From Dysosmobacter sp. Marseille-Q4140 (GTDB lineage Bacteria > Bacillota > Clostridia > Oscillospirales > Oscillospiraceae), in contig CP073694.1 in assembly GCA_018228705.1 (NCBI GenBank), forward strand, positions 2,542,001 to 2,606,000: a DNA stretch of 64,000 bases. The letters run 5' to 3'. The notes under the pieces are model-generated. The model saw only the letters and a list, made by a program, of their open reading frames with translations, did no database searches and was not told the DNA's origin. Shown here one piece after another: positions 50,902 through 61,887 of this stretch (within the stretch, counting starts at the first letter, position 1; each line of letters opens with the position of its first letter). The position numbers were made by a program, and so were the translations under genes.

Positions 50902-50940
50902 CAAAAAACACAGCGGTCCGGACCATTCGGTCCGGGCCGC
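50902..50940 (-). terminator. Terminator of gap
   Basis: On the minus strand GGCCCGGACC pairs with GGTCCGGACC around GAAT; CGCTGTGTTTTTTG follows. Confidence 0.88.
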
Positions 50941-50971
50941 CGCGGCACTATACAAAACGCGAAGGCGTTTC

Positions 50972-52107
<1,136 letters not shown>

Positions 52108-52205
52108 TCGTCATTTCTGATAACATTTTTGAAGGTTGGTTGTGAATATTTAATAATAAAACCACGAAAAACCAAAAAAATCCCGGACTGAAGGGGAAAA
52201 AGGCC

Positions 52206-52234
52206 TTGACGGCGGAGAAAAGCTGTCCTATACT
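52206..52234 (+). promoter_or_regulatory. Promoter of the lacI-type gene
   Basis: TTGACG, 17-base spacer, TATACT. Confidence 0.75.
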
Positions 52235-52267
52235 GGAGTAGCTAATTGTTTACGCAAGGTAACACAT

Positions 52268-52279
52268 CTTTGCGCAAAG
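52268..52279 (+). promoter_or_regulatory. Operator in the lacI-type leader
   Basis: CTTTGCGCAAAG, a perfect 12-base palindrome with the same TTGCGCAA core as the gap operator. A second, imperfect copy (TTTACGCAA) lies at about 52250. Together they suggest autoregulation. Confidence 0.7.
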
Positions 52280-52292
52280 AAGGAAGAGGTCC

Positions 52293-53309
52293 ATGAAAGT
52301 TACGATTTCGGATGTGGCCAAGCTGGCGGGGGTCTCCACCGCCACGGTCTCCCACACCATCAACAACACCCGTTACGTCTCCAATGAGACCAAGGAGAAG
52401 GTCTACAAGGCCATTGCGGAGCTGGGCTACACGCCGGACGCCTCCGCCCGCAGCTTCCGCACCGGAAAGAAGCGGACCATCGGCTTTATTGTGCCCGATA
52501 TCGCCAATAAATTCTTCGCCACCATGATCGAGGCGGTGGAAAATTATCTCTCCGCCCACGGCTATCAGCTGATCATCGCCAACACCAAGGAGAATATGGA
52601 GCGGGAAGAGACCAACATCCGCCTGCTGACCGCCGGGCTGGTGGACGGACTGCTGATCGCCAGCACCATGGATGATTTCCAGCGCTTTGACGCGCTGATC
52701 CCCGCCGGCTTCCCGGTGGTGCTGGTGGACCGGACCTTCCCGGCGAAGAAGTACTCCTCCATCTGCGTGTCCAACTTCCAGCCCATTTACCGCAGTGTCT
52801 GCCGCCTGGCGGGAAAGGGCGACCGCCGCATCGGCATCATCGGCGGCCTGCCCCGCCTGTCCACCACCACGGAGCGCATCTCCGCCTATCAGCAGGCCAT
52901 GGCCGACTGCGGACTGCCGGAGGATCCGGATCTGATCCGCTACGGCGACTCCATGGAAAAGAGCGCCGCCGGCTGCCTGGAGGAGCTGCTGGACCGCCAG
53001 TGCGACGCCATCATCGTCTGCCAGGGCCTCATGGCCTCGGAGACCATTATCTACCTGCACCAGAAGGGCATCCAGCTGGCCCAGGACATCGACCTAGTCA
53101 GCTTTGTGGACTACGACTCCGACGTCTACGCGCTCTATGCCGACCAGATGGACACCATCATCCAGCCGGTGGAGGAGTTGGGCGAGGCCGCCGGGGAGCA
53201 GATCCTCCGCCGGGTGGAGGAGCCGGATGCTCCTATCTTTGAAAAGGTGCTGACCTCCGCCTACAAGCCCTATAACCAGACCCGCTCCTGGACCCACTCG
53301 GAGCGCTGA
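52293..53309 (+). CDS. LacI-family transcriptional regulator
   Basis: A 338-residue repressor. DNA-binding domain ISDVAKLAGVSTATVSHTIN (residues 5-24) with hinge helix region TPDASARSFRTGKKRTIGFI, then a periplasmic-binding-like effector domain (about 60-330). It is divergent from gap, and both promoters contain TTGCGCAA palindromes. It may be a glycolysis or sugar-catabolism regulator playing the part that CggR or CcpA has elsewhere; CcpA is a possible alternative identity, but the effector-domain sequence looks more divergent. GGAAGAGGTCC precedes the ATG. Confidence 0.88.
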   Translation: MKVTISDVAKLAGVSTATVSHTINNTRYVSNETKEKVYKAIAELGYTPDASARSFRTGKKRTIGFIVPDIANKFFATMIEAVENYLSAHGYQLIIANTKENMEREETNIRLLTAGLVDGLLIASTMDDFQRFDALIPAGFPVVLVDRTFPAKKYSSICVSNFQPIYRSVCRLAGKGDRRIGIIGGLPRLSTTTERISAYQQAMADCGLPEDPDLIRYGDSMEKSAAGCLEELLDRQCDAIIVCQGLMASETIIYLHQKGIQLAQDIDLVSFVDYDSDVYALYADQMDTIIQPVEELGEAAGEQILRRVEEPDAPIFEKVLTSAYKPYNQTRSWTHSER

Positions 53310-53318
53310 GAGAGGAAA

Positions 53319-53352
53319 GACGCCCCCGCTGCTTTCGCAGCGGGGGCGTTTG
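53319..53352. terminator. Terminator between the lacI-type gene and the serine hydrolase
   Basis: GACGCCCCCGCTGC pairs with GCAGCGGGGGCGTT around TTTC. Confidence 0.8.
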
Positions 53353-53367
53353 ATGCATTTGGACCGC

Positions 53368-55413
53368 TCAGGCGGCAAAGCGCAGGTGGAACCGGGCGCC
53401 GGCCTCGCCGGCAAAGACCACCATGCCGCCCTCCGGCAGCGTCACGGCGCCGGTGTCACCCAGCACGGAGGAGGCGGCCACCTTGCCGGAGGCGTCGTAG
53501 ACCCAGAAGCCGGCGTCCTCCGGCGCCTGGACCGTCATGGTCTTTCCGGCGGCGGAGCCCACCTGATACCAGCGGGCGTAGCCGTCGGGCTGGATGGTGG
53601 AGTAGGCCCAGCCGGAGCCGGTGAAGAGCTGCGGCGCGCCGGAGGCCTCCATGTAGACGCTGCCCCGGACGGTGAGCCAGGTGACGCCGTCCCGGACCTG
53701 ACGGGTGTAGTCCATGCCGTCCCGGCCGCCCACGCCGGGCAGGGCCACGGCAAAGAGGGCGCTGGTCTCATCCGCGATCCGGTCCGGTCCCAGATAGCCC
53801 GGAATGGGCGCAGAGGCCTCGGCGGCGGTCTCGCTGAGGGACAGGTAGACCTGGGAGCTGTATTTCTCAGTCATGGGCAGGATGCTCATGGTGAGGACCT
53901 GGTCCCACAGGGCCTGGACCTCCTCCGTCACTGCGTTGTCCGGCAGCTTCACCGCCGCGTAGTTGGACACCGGCAGCGCCCCCAGGCCCGGCAGGGCGGA
54001 GACGGCCTTCTGATAGAGGTAGATCTCCCCGTTGTCCTCCTTCACGAAGGACAGCGCGGCGGTGCCGGTGGCATCCCGGAAGGTGCCGTCGGCGCAGTAG
54101 GTGAAGGTCTGGGCCGGGACCATGGTGGGATAGGTGGGGCAGGTCATGGTGAGCGTGCCGTCGTCGGCCAGCTCGATGTGGTACTGGAGGGAGGTGGAGC
54201 CGTAGTACCCGGCGTACTGCTTCAGCTCCGCCGGCAGGGGAGCGGGCTCCGCCTCCGGCAGGGCGGGGATGGTCTGGTCCACGCTCACGCCCTCCTCCGC
54301 CAGGGCGGCGGCCAGGATCTGCGTGGCGGCCAGCTGGTTATAGGTGGAGGTGCCGCCGGAGGTGACCACCGCCGCCGCCATGCCGTACTCCGGCAGCACC
54401 ACCAGGGCGGCGTGATAGCGCAGGGTGTCGCCGCCCTTGGTCAGGGCGGTGATATCGCTCTGGCAGAAGGGGAACCCCTCCACGTTGTCCCAGCCCAGGC
54501 CGTAGGCCAGGGTATCCAGGGTGTCGTCGGGCCAGATGCCGCGGCTGTACTCGGGATAGGCCATGGCCTCCAGGGAGGACTCCTTGAGCAGCTTGGTGCC
54601 GGTCAGGGCGCCGCCGAAGGATGCCAGATCCGAGGCGGTGGCGTACAGGCCGCCGGCGCCTATGGCGTTCAGGGAGTCCACCGGCAGGGCCTCGGTGCTG
54701 CTGCCGGAGTAGGTCTTGGCCAGTCGGGCGGTGTCGAAGTCGCCGCCGGGGGCGTAGGTGTCGTCCAGACCGATGGGGTCCAGGATGTACCGGTCCACGT
54801 AATCCATGAAGTCCATGCCGCTGACGGCCTCCACCACCAGCTCCGCCAGGGTGAAGCCGTCGTTGCAGTAGACGCTGTACGCGCCGGGATCGGCGATGAG
54901 CCGCTGGGTGGACAGGGCCTCCAGCAGACCGTCGGTGGCGGAGGGGTCGGCGTCGTCAAAGAGGATGGCGCCGGCCAGGCCCGTGCCCATGATGCCGGAG
55001 GAGTGGTTCAGCAGCATCCGGACGGTGATGTCCTTGTAGCGGCTGTCGGCCATCCGGAAGTCCTTGAGGTAGCGGGTCACCGGGGCGTCCAGGGACACTT
55101 TGCCCTGTTCCGCCAGCTGCATCACCGCCACGGTGGTGTAGATCTTGCTGACGGAGCCGATGCCGTAGAGGTTGTCCTCGGTCAGAGCCCGGTTTTCCGT
55201 CTTGGAGTAGACGCCGCTGGCGCCGGTGTCGGTGACGGCGCCGTCCTGCCACAGGGCATACTGGATGCTGACGGCACCGCCGAAGGTGGCCGCGGCGGCG
55301 ATGGCCTCCTCCACCGGATCCGCGGTGGTCTCCTCCGCGGCGGCGGAGACCGTCAGGCTCAGGGCCAGGGTCAGCGCCAACAGCAGGGCGCTCCAACGGG
55401 TTCGCTGCTTCAT
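53368..55413 (-). CDS. Secreted serine hydrolase (class C beta-lactamase fold)
   Basis: A 681-residue exported protein. The signal peptide ends near VSAAAEE. The hydrolase domain (about 35-400) has the SxxK motif GIGSVSKIY (catalytic serine about residue 88), YCN (YSVYCNDGF) as the YxN motif, and TKGGDT near 330 in place of the third box. Residues 410-681 are two beta-rich regions with no family recognised. Such proteins act on D-amino-acid peptides or wall fragments; beta-lactamase activity is not implied. The ribosome site GGAAAGGAAGAACAC precedes the ATG. Confidence 0.87.
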   Translation of the reverse strand: MKQRTRWSALLLALTLALSLTVSAAAEETTADPVEEAIAAAATFGGAVSIQYALWQDGAVTDTGASGVYSKTENRALTEDNLYGIGSVSKIYTTVAVMQLAEQGKVSLDAPVTRYLKDFRMADSRYKDITVRMLLNHSSGIMGTGLAGAILFDDADPSATDGLLEALSTQRLIADPGAYSVYCNDGFTLAELVVEAVSGMDFMDYVDRYILDPIGLDDTYAPGGDFDTARLAKTYSGSSTEALPVDSLNAIGAGGLYATASDLASFGGALTGTKLLKESSLEAMAYPEYSRGIWPDDTLDTLAYGLGWDNVEGFPFCQSDITALTKGGDTLRYHAALVVLPEYGMAAAVVTSGGTSTYNQLAATQILAAALAEEGVSVDQTIPALPEAEPAPLPAELKQYAGYYGSTSLQYHIELADDGTLTMTCPTYPTMVPAQTFTYCADGTFRDATGTAALSFVKEDNGEIYLYQKAVSALPGLGALPVSNYAAVKLPDNAVTEEVQALWDQVLTMSILPMTEKYSSQVYLSLSETAAEASAPIPGYLGPDRIADETSALFAVALPGVGGRDGMDYTRQVRDGVTWLTVRGSVYMEASGAPQLFTGSGWAYSTIQPDGYARWYQVGSAAGKTMTVQAPEDAGFWVYDASGKVAASSVLGDTGAVTLPEGGMVVFAGEAGARFHLRFAA

Positions 55414-55478
55414 ATGTGTTCTTCCTTTCCTGCCCCGCAGGGCGTATGGCCGGCAGCCGGCCTGTTTCTGCTTTCTAG

Positions 55479-55507
55479 GATATACCCTCCCCCAGGGGGA
55501 AGGTCAA
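55479..55507 (-). promoter_or_regulatory. Promoter of the serine hydrolase gene
   Basis: Minus strand TTGACC, 17-base spacer, TATATC. Confidence 0.65.
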
Positions 55508-55636
55508 GTAAAAGTTTTCACCGGGACGGTCCGGATCGCCCCCGGTCCTCACGGAGACCGGAACTGCCGACAGTTTAAAACAACTTATTCAAAAGGTCAA
55601 TAGAACAATCTGTACTTGACTATACTGACAGCGGTG

Positions 55637-55867
55637 ATGGAGATGGAGACACGGCGATTTGAGCGGATTCGGGCCCTCCGGGAGGACGCGGACCTGACCC
55701 ATGCGGCGGTGGGGCGGGCCATCAATGTGCCCCAGCGGACCTATGCCTATTATGAGAGCGGACAGCGGATGCTCCCGCCCCAGGTGCTCTGTGCCCTGGC
55801 AGACTTCTACGGCGTCAGCGTGGATGATCTGCTGGGTCGGACGGACGTCCGGGAGACGAACCGATAG
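55637..55867 (+). CDS. Small XRE-family DNA-binding protein
   Basis: A 76-residue Cro/CI-type protein, MEMETRRFERIRALREDADL..., with helix-turn-helix LTHAAVGRAINVPQRTYAYY and DFYGVSVDDLLGRTD. A -10 element TATACT (55621-55626) lies so close to the ATG that the mRNA may be almost leaderless; no Shine-Dalgarno is seen. A start at the second ATG (55643) is also possible. It stands alone, facing a terminator. Target unknown. Confidence 0.75.
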   Translation: MEMETRRFERIRALREDADLTHAAVGRAINVPQRTYAYYESGQRMLPPQVLCALADFYGVSVDDLLGRTDVRETNR

Positions 55868-55871
55868 AAAG

Positions 55872-55908
55872 ACGCCCTCCGGCGCGATTCTTCGCGCCGG
55901 AGGGCGTT
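55872..55908. terminator. Bidirectional terminator between the XRE gene and the MFS gene
   Basis: ACGCCCTCCGGCGCG pairs with CGCGCCGGAGGGCGT around ATTCTT. Confidence 0.82.
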
Positions 55909-55912
55909 CTGC

Positions 55913-57103
55913 TTATCTTCTCCGTCCGGTCCGCAATGACACGGCGCAGCAGACCATACCCACGACGCCCAGGCCAAGGCACAGCCCCAGCATGGCGCCG
56001 CAGCCGCCCCAGTCCACGGCATAGCCCGCCAGGAGGTTGCCGAACATGGCCCCCAGGCCGTTGGAGGCCATCATCATCACCGACTGGCCCTGGATCCGGT
56101 CCGCCTGGGACACGTTTTCGTTGGCGTAGTATACCGAGGCGGGGGTGAACAGGCCGTAGCCCAGCATCTGGACCGGCTGGACCGCCAGCAGCCACCACAG
56201 GTCCGGCGCCAGCAGGAAGAAGAGCGGCTTGAGCCCCATGAACACCACGGACAGCGCCAGAGTTCCGCCGCTGCCCAGCCTCCGGTGCAGGGCCGGGAAC
56301 AGCAGGGCTGCCGGCAGCTCCGAGGCGGCCATCAAAAACAGGGCCAGGCCCAGATGGCTCTCGTCGCCGCCCTGCTCGCCTACCAGGGAGACCATGAAGC
56401 TGACGATGGGCATGACCGCCGCCAGGGCGAAAAACACCGCCGCCAGCATCCAGGCAAAGGAGCGGCTGGAGCGGATCAGATACCACACGGAGTGGGGCCG
56501 CTCCCCCTCGGCCAGCGGCGGCAGCGCCTCCTGGGGGAAGGCCGGAAAGGCGGCGGAGACCAGGATCATCAGTATCAGCAGGCCCAGGTGGGTCCACAGC
56601 AGCGTCTCCACCCCCAGGGCCGCCGCCTGCCGTCCCAGCAGCACGCAGGACACGGCATAGGACAAAGACCCGAGACCCCGGCACAGACTGTACCGTATCT
56701 CCAGCCCCACGCTGATAAACTGCACCGCCATGGAGTCCAGCAGGGGATAGGCGTTGAGTTCCAGCACGCCCAGGGCCAGGAAGATGGCCGCCATGCCCCA
56801 GAAGCCGGGACGGGCGGCGATCAGCACGCCGTTGACGGCCAGGGCTGCCAGCAGGCACACCACCAGAATCCGTTTCAGAGGCACCGTCCGGTGCCGGTCG
56901 GCCCAGCTGCCGATCAGGGGCTGGGCAAAGATCCCCGCCAGACACCGGATGGCCACAAAGACCCCGGCGTCCGCGCTGGAAAAGCCGCGGTTCAGCACCA
57001 GGGCGGTCTGGTATCCGGCAAAGGCTGCGAACATGGCCCAGTAGACCAGGTGCAGCAGGATGTACAGCCCGTTGAGCCGCCGCAGGGAGGGAAACGCGCT
57101 CAC
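55913..57103 (-). CDS. MFS transporter
   Basis: A 396-residue membrane protein with about twelve helices in two bundles. The loop after helix 2 has the MFS motif LIGSWADRHRTVPLKR. The general plan recalls the MFS_1-like/PPP (nucleoside or sugar symporter) group. The start is GTG at 57103, inside the stop region of pdxK (GTGA overlap), so it is translated with pdxK. The pairing suggests import of a vitamin B6 vitamer or a related compound, which is inference. Confidence 0.82.
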   Translation of the reverse strand: MSAFPSLRRLNGLYILLHLVYWAMFAAFAGYQTALVLNRGFSSADAGVFVAIRCLAGIFAQPLIGSWADRHRTVPLKRILVVCLLAALAVNGVLIAARPGFWGMAAIFLALGVLELNAYPLLDSMAVQFISVGLEIRYSLCRGLGSLSYAVSCVLLGRQAAALGVETLLWTHLGLLILMILVSAAFPAFPQEALPPLAEGERPHSVWYLIRSSRSFAWMLAAVFFALAAVMPIVSFMVSLVGEQGGDESHLGLALFLMAASELPAALLFPALHRRLGSGGTLALSVVFMGLKPLFFLLAPDLWWLLAVQPVQMLGYGLFTPASVYYANENVSQADRIQGQSVMMMASNGLGAMFGNLLAGYAVDWGGCGAMLGLCLGLGVVGMVCCAVSLRTGRRR

Positions 57104-57948
57104 GTCCGTGCCCCCCAGGCGGTCAGCGCCCCCAGCAGGGGCTCGAAGTCCACGCCCTCCCGCATGGGCAGGCCCTCCGCTGCCGTCCGCTCCGCGCAGA
57201 GCTTCACGAAATCCACGGCGGCCCGGGCGGCCTCGGTCAGGCTGGCGCCCTGAACCAGGGCGCCGGTGAGGACACTGGCGAACACGTCTCCAGTGCCGTG
57301 GAATTCCCGGGGCACCCGCTCCGTCTGGACGGTGTGGACGCGGCCGTCGGCGGCGTCAAAGCACACGGCGCCGGTGGCGTCCTCTCCGGCGGCGGCACCG
57401 GTCAGCACCACGGAGCGCCGGCCCTCCAGGCTCAGCTTTTCCACGATCTCCCGGCAGCCGGCCTCTCCGGCGGGCAGGTCCTCGTAGGGGATGCCCAGCA
57501 GCAGGGCTGCCTCGGTGAGGTTGGGGGTGATGACGTCGGCCTGGGCGGCCAGGTGGGCGGTGCCGGCGCACATGGCAGGGGTGTAGGTCTGGTAGACCTT
57601 CCCATGGTCGCCCATGACCGGGTCCACCACCACGATGGTGCCGTCGGCGCGGAAGTTTTGGATAAAGTCCTCCACAATGCCGATCTGCCGCTCGCTGCCC
57701 AGAAAGCCGCTGTACAGGGCCCGGAAGCCCAGATCCAGCTGCTTCCAGTGGGCGGCCACCTTGGGCATCTCGTCGGTCATGTCCAGGAAGGTGAAGCCCT
57801 CGAACCCGCCGGTATGGGTGGAGAGAAAAGCAGTGGGCAGGGGGCAGCACTGGACGCCCATGGCGGAGAGGATGGGGATGGCCACGGTCAATGAGCAGCG
57901 GCCGAAGCCGGACATATCGTGGATGGCGGCGACGCGGGGTGTCATCAT
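57100..57948 (-). CDS. pdxK: Pyridoxamine/pyridoxal kinase
   Basis: A 282-residue ribokinase-superfamily enzyme (MMTPRVAAIHDMSGFGRCSL...). HDMSGFGRCSLTVAIPILSA, the substrate region PTAFLSTHTGGFEGF, VVDPVMGDHGK and the catalytic HGTGDVFASVLTGAL (DVFAS with the general base Asp) are typical of PdxY/PdxK. It phosphorylates pyridoxal or pyridoxamine with ATP in the cytoplasm. GAGGAAATCCGCC precedes the ATG. The MFS gene overlaps its end. Confidence 0.9.
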   Translation of the reverse strand: MMTPRVAAIHDMSGFGRCSLTVAIPILSAMGVQCCPLPTAFLSTHTGGFEGFTFLDMTDEMPKVAAHWKQLDLGFRALYSGFLGSERQIGIVEDFIQNFRADGTIVVVDPVMGDHGKVYQTYTPAMCAGTAHLAAQADVITPNLTEAALLLGIPYEDLPAGEAGCREIVEKLSLEGRRSVVLTGAAAGEDATGAVCFDAADGRVHTVQTERVPREFHGTGDVFASVLTGALVQGASLTEAARAAVDFVKLCAERTAAEGLPMREGVDFEPLLGALTAWGART

Positions 57949-57991
57949 GGCGGATTTCCTCTTTTCAGCAGAAAACTTCGTAACGGGTCCT

Positions 57992-58020
57992 ATTTTAACG
58001 CAGTTTTGCCTATTGTTCAA
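57992..58020 (-). promoter_or_regulatory. Promoter of pdxK
   Basis: Minus strand TTGAAC, 17-base spacer, TAAAAT. Its -35 overlaps the -35 of the divergent tRNA promoter. Confidence 0.7.
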
Positions 58021-58041
58021 GAGTAGGGAATGTGTTATACT
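58013..58041 (+). promoter_or_regulatory. Promoter of the tRNA-Leu unit
   Basis: TTGTTC, 17-base spacer, TATACT, before the broken and intact tRNA-Leu. Confidence 0.6.
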
Positions 58042-58107
58042 GCACATATCCCGGCGCCCGGCCCATCCGCGGACGAGCCGTTCTGCCGGAGACCGCCGCC
58101 GTGATCC

Positions 58108-58165
58108 GCGCCTGTGATGGAATTGGTAGACATGCGAGATTTAGGTGCTGTCACCTCAGTGAAGA
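58108..58165 (+). pseudogene. Broken tRNA-Leu (5' part only)
   Basis: GATGGAATTGGTAGACATGC and then ATTTAGGT align with GATGAAATTGGTAAACATGC and ATTTAGGT of the intact tRNA-Leu 103 bases downstream. The anticodon stem does not pair, and no T-arm (GGTTCGA) follows, so it cannot be a working tRNA. Confidence 0.7.
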
Positions 58166-58210
58166 AATTTGCGTAAAAATAGCGGCAGGATGTTCCTGCT
58201 GCTCATATAT

Positions 58211-58295
58211 GCGGGTATGATGAAATTGGTAAACATGCTGGATTTAGGTTCCAGTGCCGCAAGGCTTGTGGGTTCGAGTCCCACTACCCGTACCA
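58211..58295 (+). tRNA. tRNA-Leu (anticodon TAG)
   Basis: Acceptor GCGGGTA (58211-58217) pairs with TACCCGT (58285-58291); discriminator A and encoded CCA (58293-58295). Anticodon stem CTGGA/TCCAG with loop TTTAGGT gives TAG at 58245-58247, reading CUN codons. A long variable arm and the T-arm GTGGGTTCGAGTCCCAC are present, as in a class II tRNA. A T run follows. Confidence 0.95.
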
Positions 58296-58367
58296 TGTTT
58301 TTTGTCTGGCCGCTTTCCCCCTCTCTTTCAGCAAGGTTTCCGGAAGCAGCGGCTAATACGGCTGCCC

Positions 58368-58396
58368 TTGACGGACTCAGGGATTTCGGGTAAAAT
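58368..58396 (+). promoter_or_regulatory. Promoter of obgE
   Basis: TTGACG, 17-base spacer, TAAAAT, about 55 bases before the ATG. Confidence 0.7.
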
Positions 58397-58440
58397 AGGC
58401 GGAATTAGAAATCCTATTGATACAATATAAGAGGAGTTGA

Positions 58441-59737
<1,297 letters not shown>

Positions 59738-59740
59738 CGC

Positions 59741-59777
59741 AACCGGTCCGGCGCCGATGGCGCCGGACCGGTTTTTC
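59741..59777 (+). terminator. Terminator after obgE
   Basis: AACCGGTCCGGCGCC pairs with GGCGCCGGACCGGTT around GAT, followed by TTT. Confidence 0.92.
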
Positions 59778-59851
59778 ACCATTTTCCTGGCAAAATGTGA
59801 TAAATTTTTCTTTGTATTTTTGTGAAAGCGCCACGAAAAAAATTTTGGTCC

Positions 59852-59880
59852 TTGACAAATCGGTCTGTTCCGCGTTACAC
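59852..59880 (+). promoter_or_regulatory. Promoter of the T-box/trpB2 transcript
   Basis: TTGACA, 17-base spacer, TTACAC (weak -10). Confidence 0.55.
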
Positions 59881-59885
59881 TCACC

Positions 59886-60195
59886 CCAAATTCACAGCAA
59901 CAAACCGATGACGCGGACGAGTACACGGGATACCGCCTTTCCAAGAGAGCTGCCGGCGGTGGGATGGCAGCAGAGGAGGCCCCGCCGAATGGACCGCCGA
60001 GGGCGGACTGAACGCCGGAAGGCCAGTAAGGACGACGGGCTTTTCCCCCGTTACCAGGGAAAGACGTGTGACGGCACGTCGCCGAGCGGGCGAGATCTTC
60101 GCCAAATTGGGTGGCACCGCAGAAGTTTTCAGACTTTTGTCCCAAGGAACCATTGGATGGGTCCTTGCGGGACGAAGGTCTTTTTTCTTTCCCCC
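59886..60195 (+). promoter_or_regulatory. Tryptophan T-box riboswitch
   Basis: T-box sequence AAATTGGGTGGCACCGC at 60104-60120. In stem I the distal AGAGAGC (59944-59950) and the specifier loop GAATGGA hold the codon TGG (59990-59992), specifying tryptophan. A terminator follows: GTCCCAAGGAACC with GGGTCCTTGCGGGAC and TTTTTT (60139-60186). Uncharged tRNA-Trp would stabilise the antiterminator and allow trpB2 expression. Confidence 0.92.
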
Positions 60196-60225
60196 AGGGG
60201 CCCCGGAATCGAAAGGAGAATCCCC

Positions 60226-61608
60226 ATGACATTCGAAAAAATCCCCTACAAGATCTACCTGTCTGAAGACGAGCTGCCCCGGAATTGGTACAATGTGCGG
60301 GCCGATATGAAGAATAAGCCCGCTCCCCTGCTGAATCCCGCCACCGGCGCCCCCATGGGCTACGAGGACCTGCGCCCCGTGTTCTGCGACGAGCTGATCC
60401 GCCAGGAGCTCAACAACGATGACCGGGAGATCCCCATTCCCCAGGAGATCCGGGACTTCTACAAGATGTACCGGCCCGCGCCCCTGATCCGCGCCTACTG
60501 CCTGGAGGAAAAGCTCCAGACTCCCGCCAAGATCTACTACAAGTTCGAGGGCAACAACACCTCCGGCTCCCACAAGCTCAACTCCGCCATTGCCCAGGCC
60601 TACTACGCCAAGAACCAGGGCCTCAAGGGCGTCACCACTGAGACCGGCGCCGGCCAGTGGGGCACGGCCCTCTCCATGGCCTGTTCCTATCTGGGCCTGG
60701 ACTGCCAGGTGTACATGGTGAAGGTCAGCTACGAGCAAAAGCCCTTCCGCCGGGAGGTCATGCGGACCTACGGCGCCGCCGTCACCCCCTCCCCCTCCGA
60801 GACCACCAACGTGGGCCGGGCCATTTTGAAGGCCCATCCCGGCACCACCGGCTCTCTGGGCTGCGCCATTTCCGAGGCCGTGGAGGCCGCCGCCAGCCAG
60901 CCAGGCTACCGCTACGTGCTGGGCAGCGTTTTGAACCAGGTGCTGCTGCACCAGTCCATCATCGGCCTGGAGGCCAAAGCAGCCCTGGACAAGTACAACG
61001 TGACCCCCGATATCATCATCGGCTGTGCCGGCGGCGGCAGCAATCTGGGCGGATTGATCTCCCCCTTTATGGGCGAGAAGCTCCGGGGTGAGAAGGACTA
61101 TCGCTTCATCGCCGTGGAGCCCGCCTCCTGCCCCAGCCTCACCCGGGGCAGGTTCGCCTATGACTTCTGCGACACCGGCATGGTCTGCCCCCTGGCCAAG
61201 ATGTACACCCTGGGCAGCAACTTCATCCCCTCCGCCAATCACGCCGGCGGCCTGCGGTACCACGGCATGAGCCCCGTTCTCTCCCAGCTCTATCACGACG
61301 GCTACATGGAGGCCGTGTCCGTGGAACAGACCAAGGTCTTTGAGGCCGCGGAACAGTTCGCCCGGGTGGAGGGCATCCTGCCCGCCCCGGAGTCCAGCCA
61401 CGCCATCCGGGTGGCCATTGACGAGGCCATGAAGTGCAAGGAGACCGGCGAGGAAAAGACCATTCTCTTCGGCCTCACCGGCACCGGCTACTTCGACATG
61501 GTGGCCTATGAGAAGTTCCACAACGGCCAGATGACCGACTATATCCCCTCCGATGAGGAGTTGGAAAAGAGCTTCTCCCAACTGCCGAAAGTGCCTGCCC
61601 TGGACTAA
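60226..61608 (+). CDS. trpB: TrpB-like tryptophan synthase beta chain (TrpB2 type)
   Basis: A 460-residue PLP enzyme making tryptophan from indole and serine. The cofactor lysine is in GNNTSGSHKLNSAIAQAYYA; GAGQWGTALSMACSYLGLDC and the phosphate-binding GCAGGGSNLGG are present. Length and the long N-terminal extension (MTFEKIPYKIYLSEDELPRN) mark the TrpB2 type, which does not need TrpA. No other trp gene is adjacent, so it likely salvages indole. The start at 60226 follows AAAGGAGAATCCCC; the Trp T-box upstream agrees with the function. Confidence 0.94.
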   Translation: MTFEKIPYKIYLSEDELPRNWYNVRADMKNKPAPLLNPATGAPMGYEDLRPVFCDELIRQELNNDDREIPIPQEIRDFYKMYRPAPLIRAYCLEEKLQTPAKIYYKFEGNNTSGSHKLNSAIAQAYYAKNQGLKGVTTETGAGQWGTALSMACSYLGLDCQVYMVKVSYEQKPFRREVMRTYGAAVTPSPSETTNVGRAILKAHPGTTGSLGCAISEAVEAAASQPGYRYVLGSVLNQVLLHQSIIGLEAKAALDKYNVTPDIIIGCAGGGSNLGGLISPFMGEKLRGEKDYRFIAVEPASCPSLTRGRFAYDFCDTGMVCPLAKMYTLGSNFIPSANHAGGLRYHGMSPVLSQLYHDGYMEAVSVEQTKVFEAAEQFARVEGILPAPESSHAIRVAIDEAMKCKETGEEKTILFGLTGTGYFDMVAYEKFHNGQMTDYIPSDEELEKSFSQLPKVPALD

Positions 61609-61747
61609 TCCCCCAGAGTCCTCAGCGCCCTGCGCAGTCCCGCTGGCTATACACGGGGCCGCGGGGCAGGGGAATGCACCGCGTATCCCCGCCGCATGAG
61701 AGCTGCCATACCGCAGCCGAAATCCCAACCGCTCCCTGACAGACACG

Positions 61748-61795
61748 AAGAGCCCGGAGTATCCGCTTCATACGGATACTCCGGGCTCTTTTCTG
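61748..61795 (+). terminator. Terminator after trpB2
   Basis: AGAGCCCGGAGTATCCG pairs with CGGATACTCCGGGCTCT around CTTCATA, followed by TTTCT; a 17-base-pair perfect stem about 140 bases past the stop. Confidence 0.92.
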
Positions 61796-61887
61796 AAGCG
61801 TCTGTCCGGCGTTTTCCGCCCCAGGCCGGGCGCAGTATAGCGCCCGGCCTGCTAGGGGGCACCCCGCGCCCCTTCTGACGGTCCGCA

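Noticed and set aside
53368..55413. Antibiotic-resistance beta-lactamase
   Set aside because: The domain has the class C fold motifs, but the length, extra C-terminal domains and weak third box fit general serine hydrolases of unknown substrate.
53350..55578. A 742-codon plus-strand open frame opposite the serine hydrolase
   Set aside because: Shadow of the minus-strand hydrolase, whose signal peptide and SxxK motif are clear.
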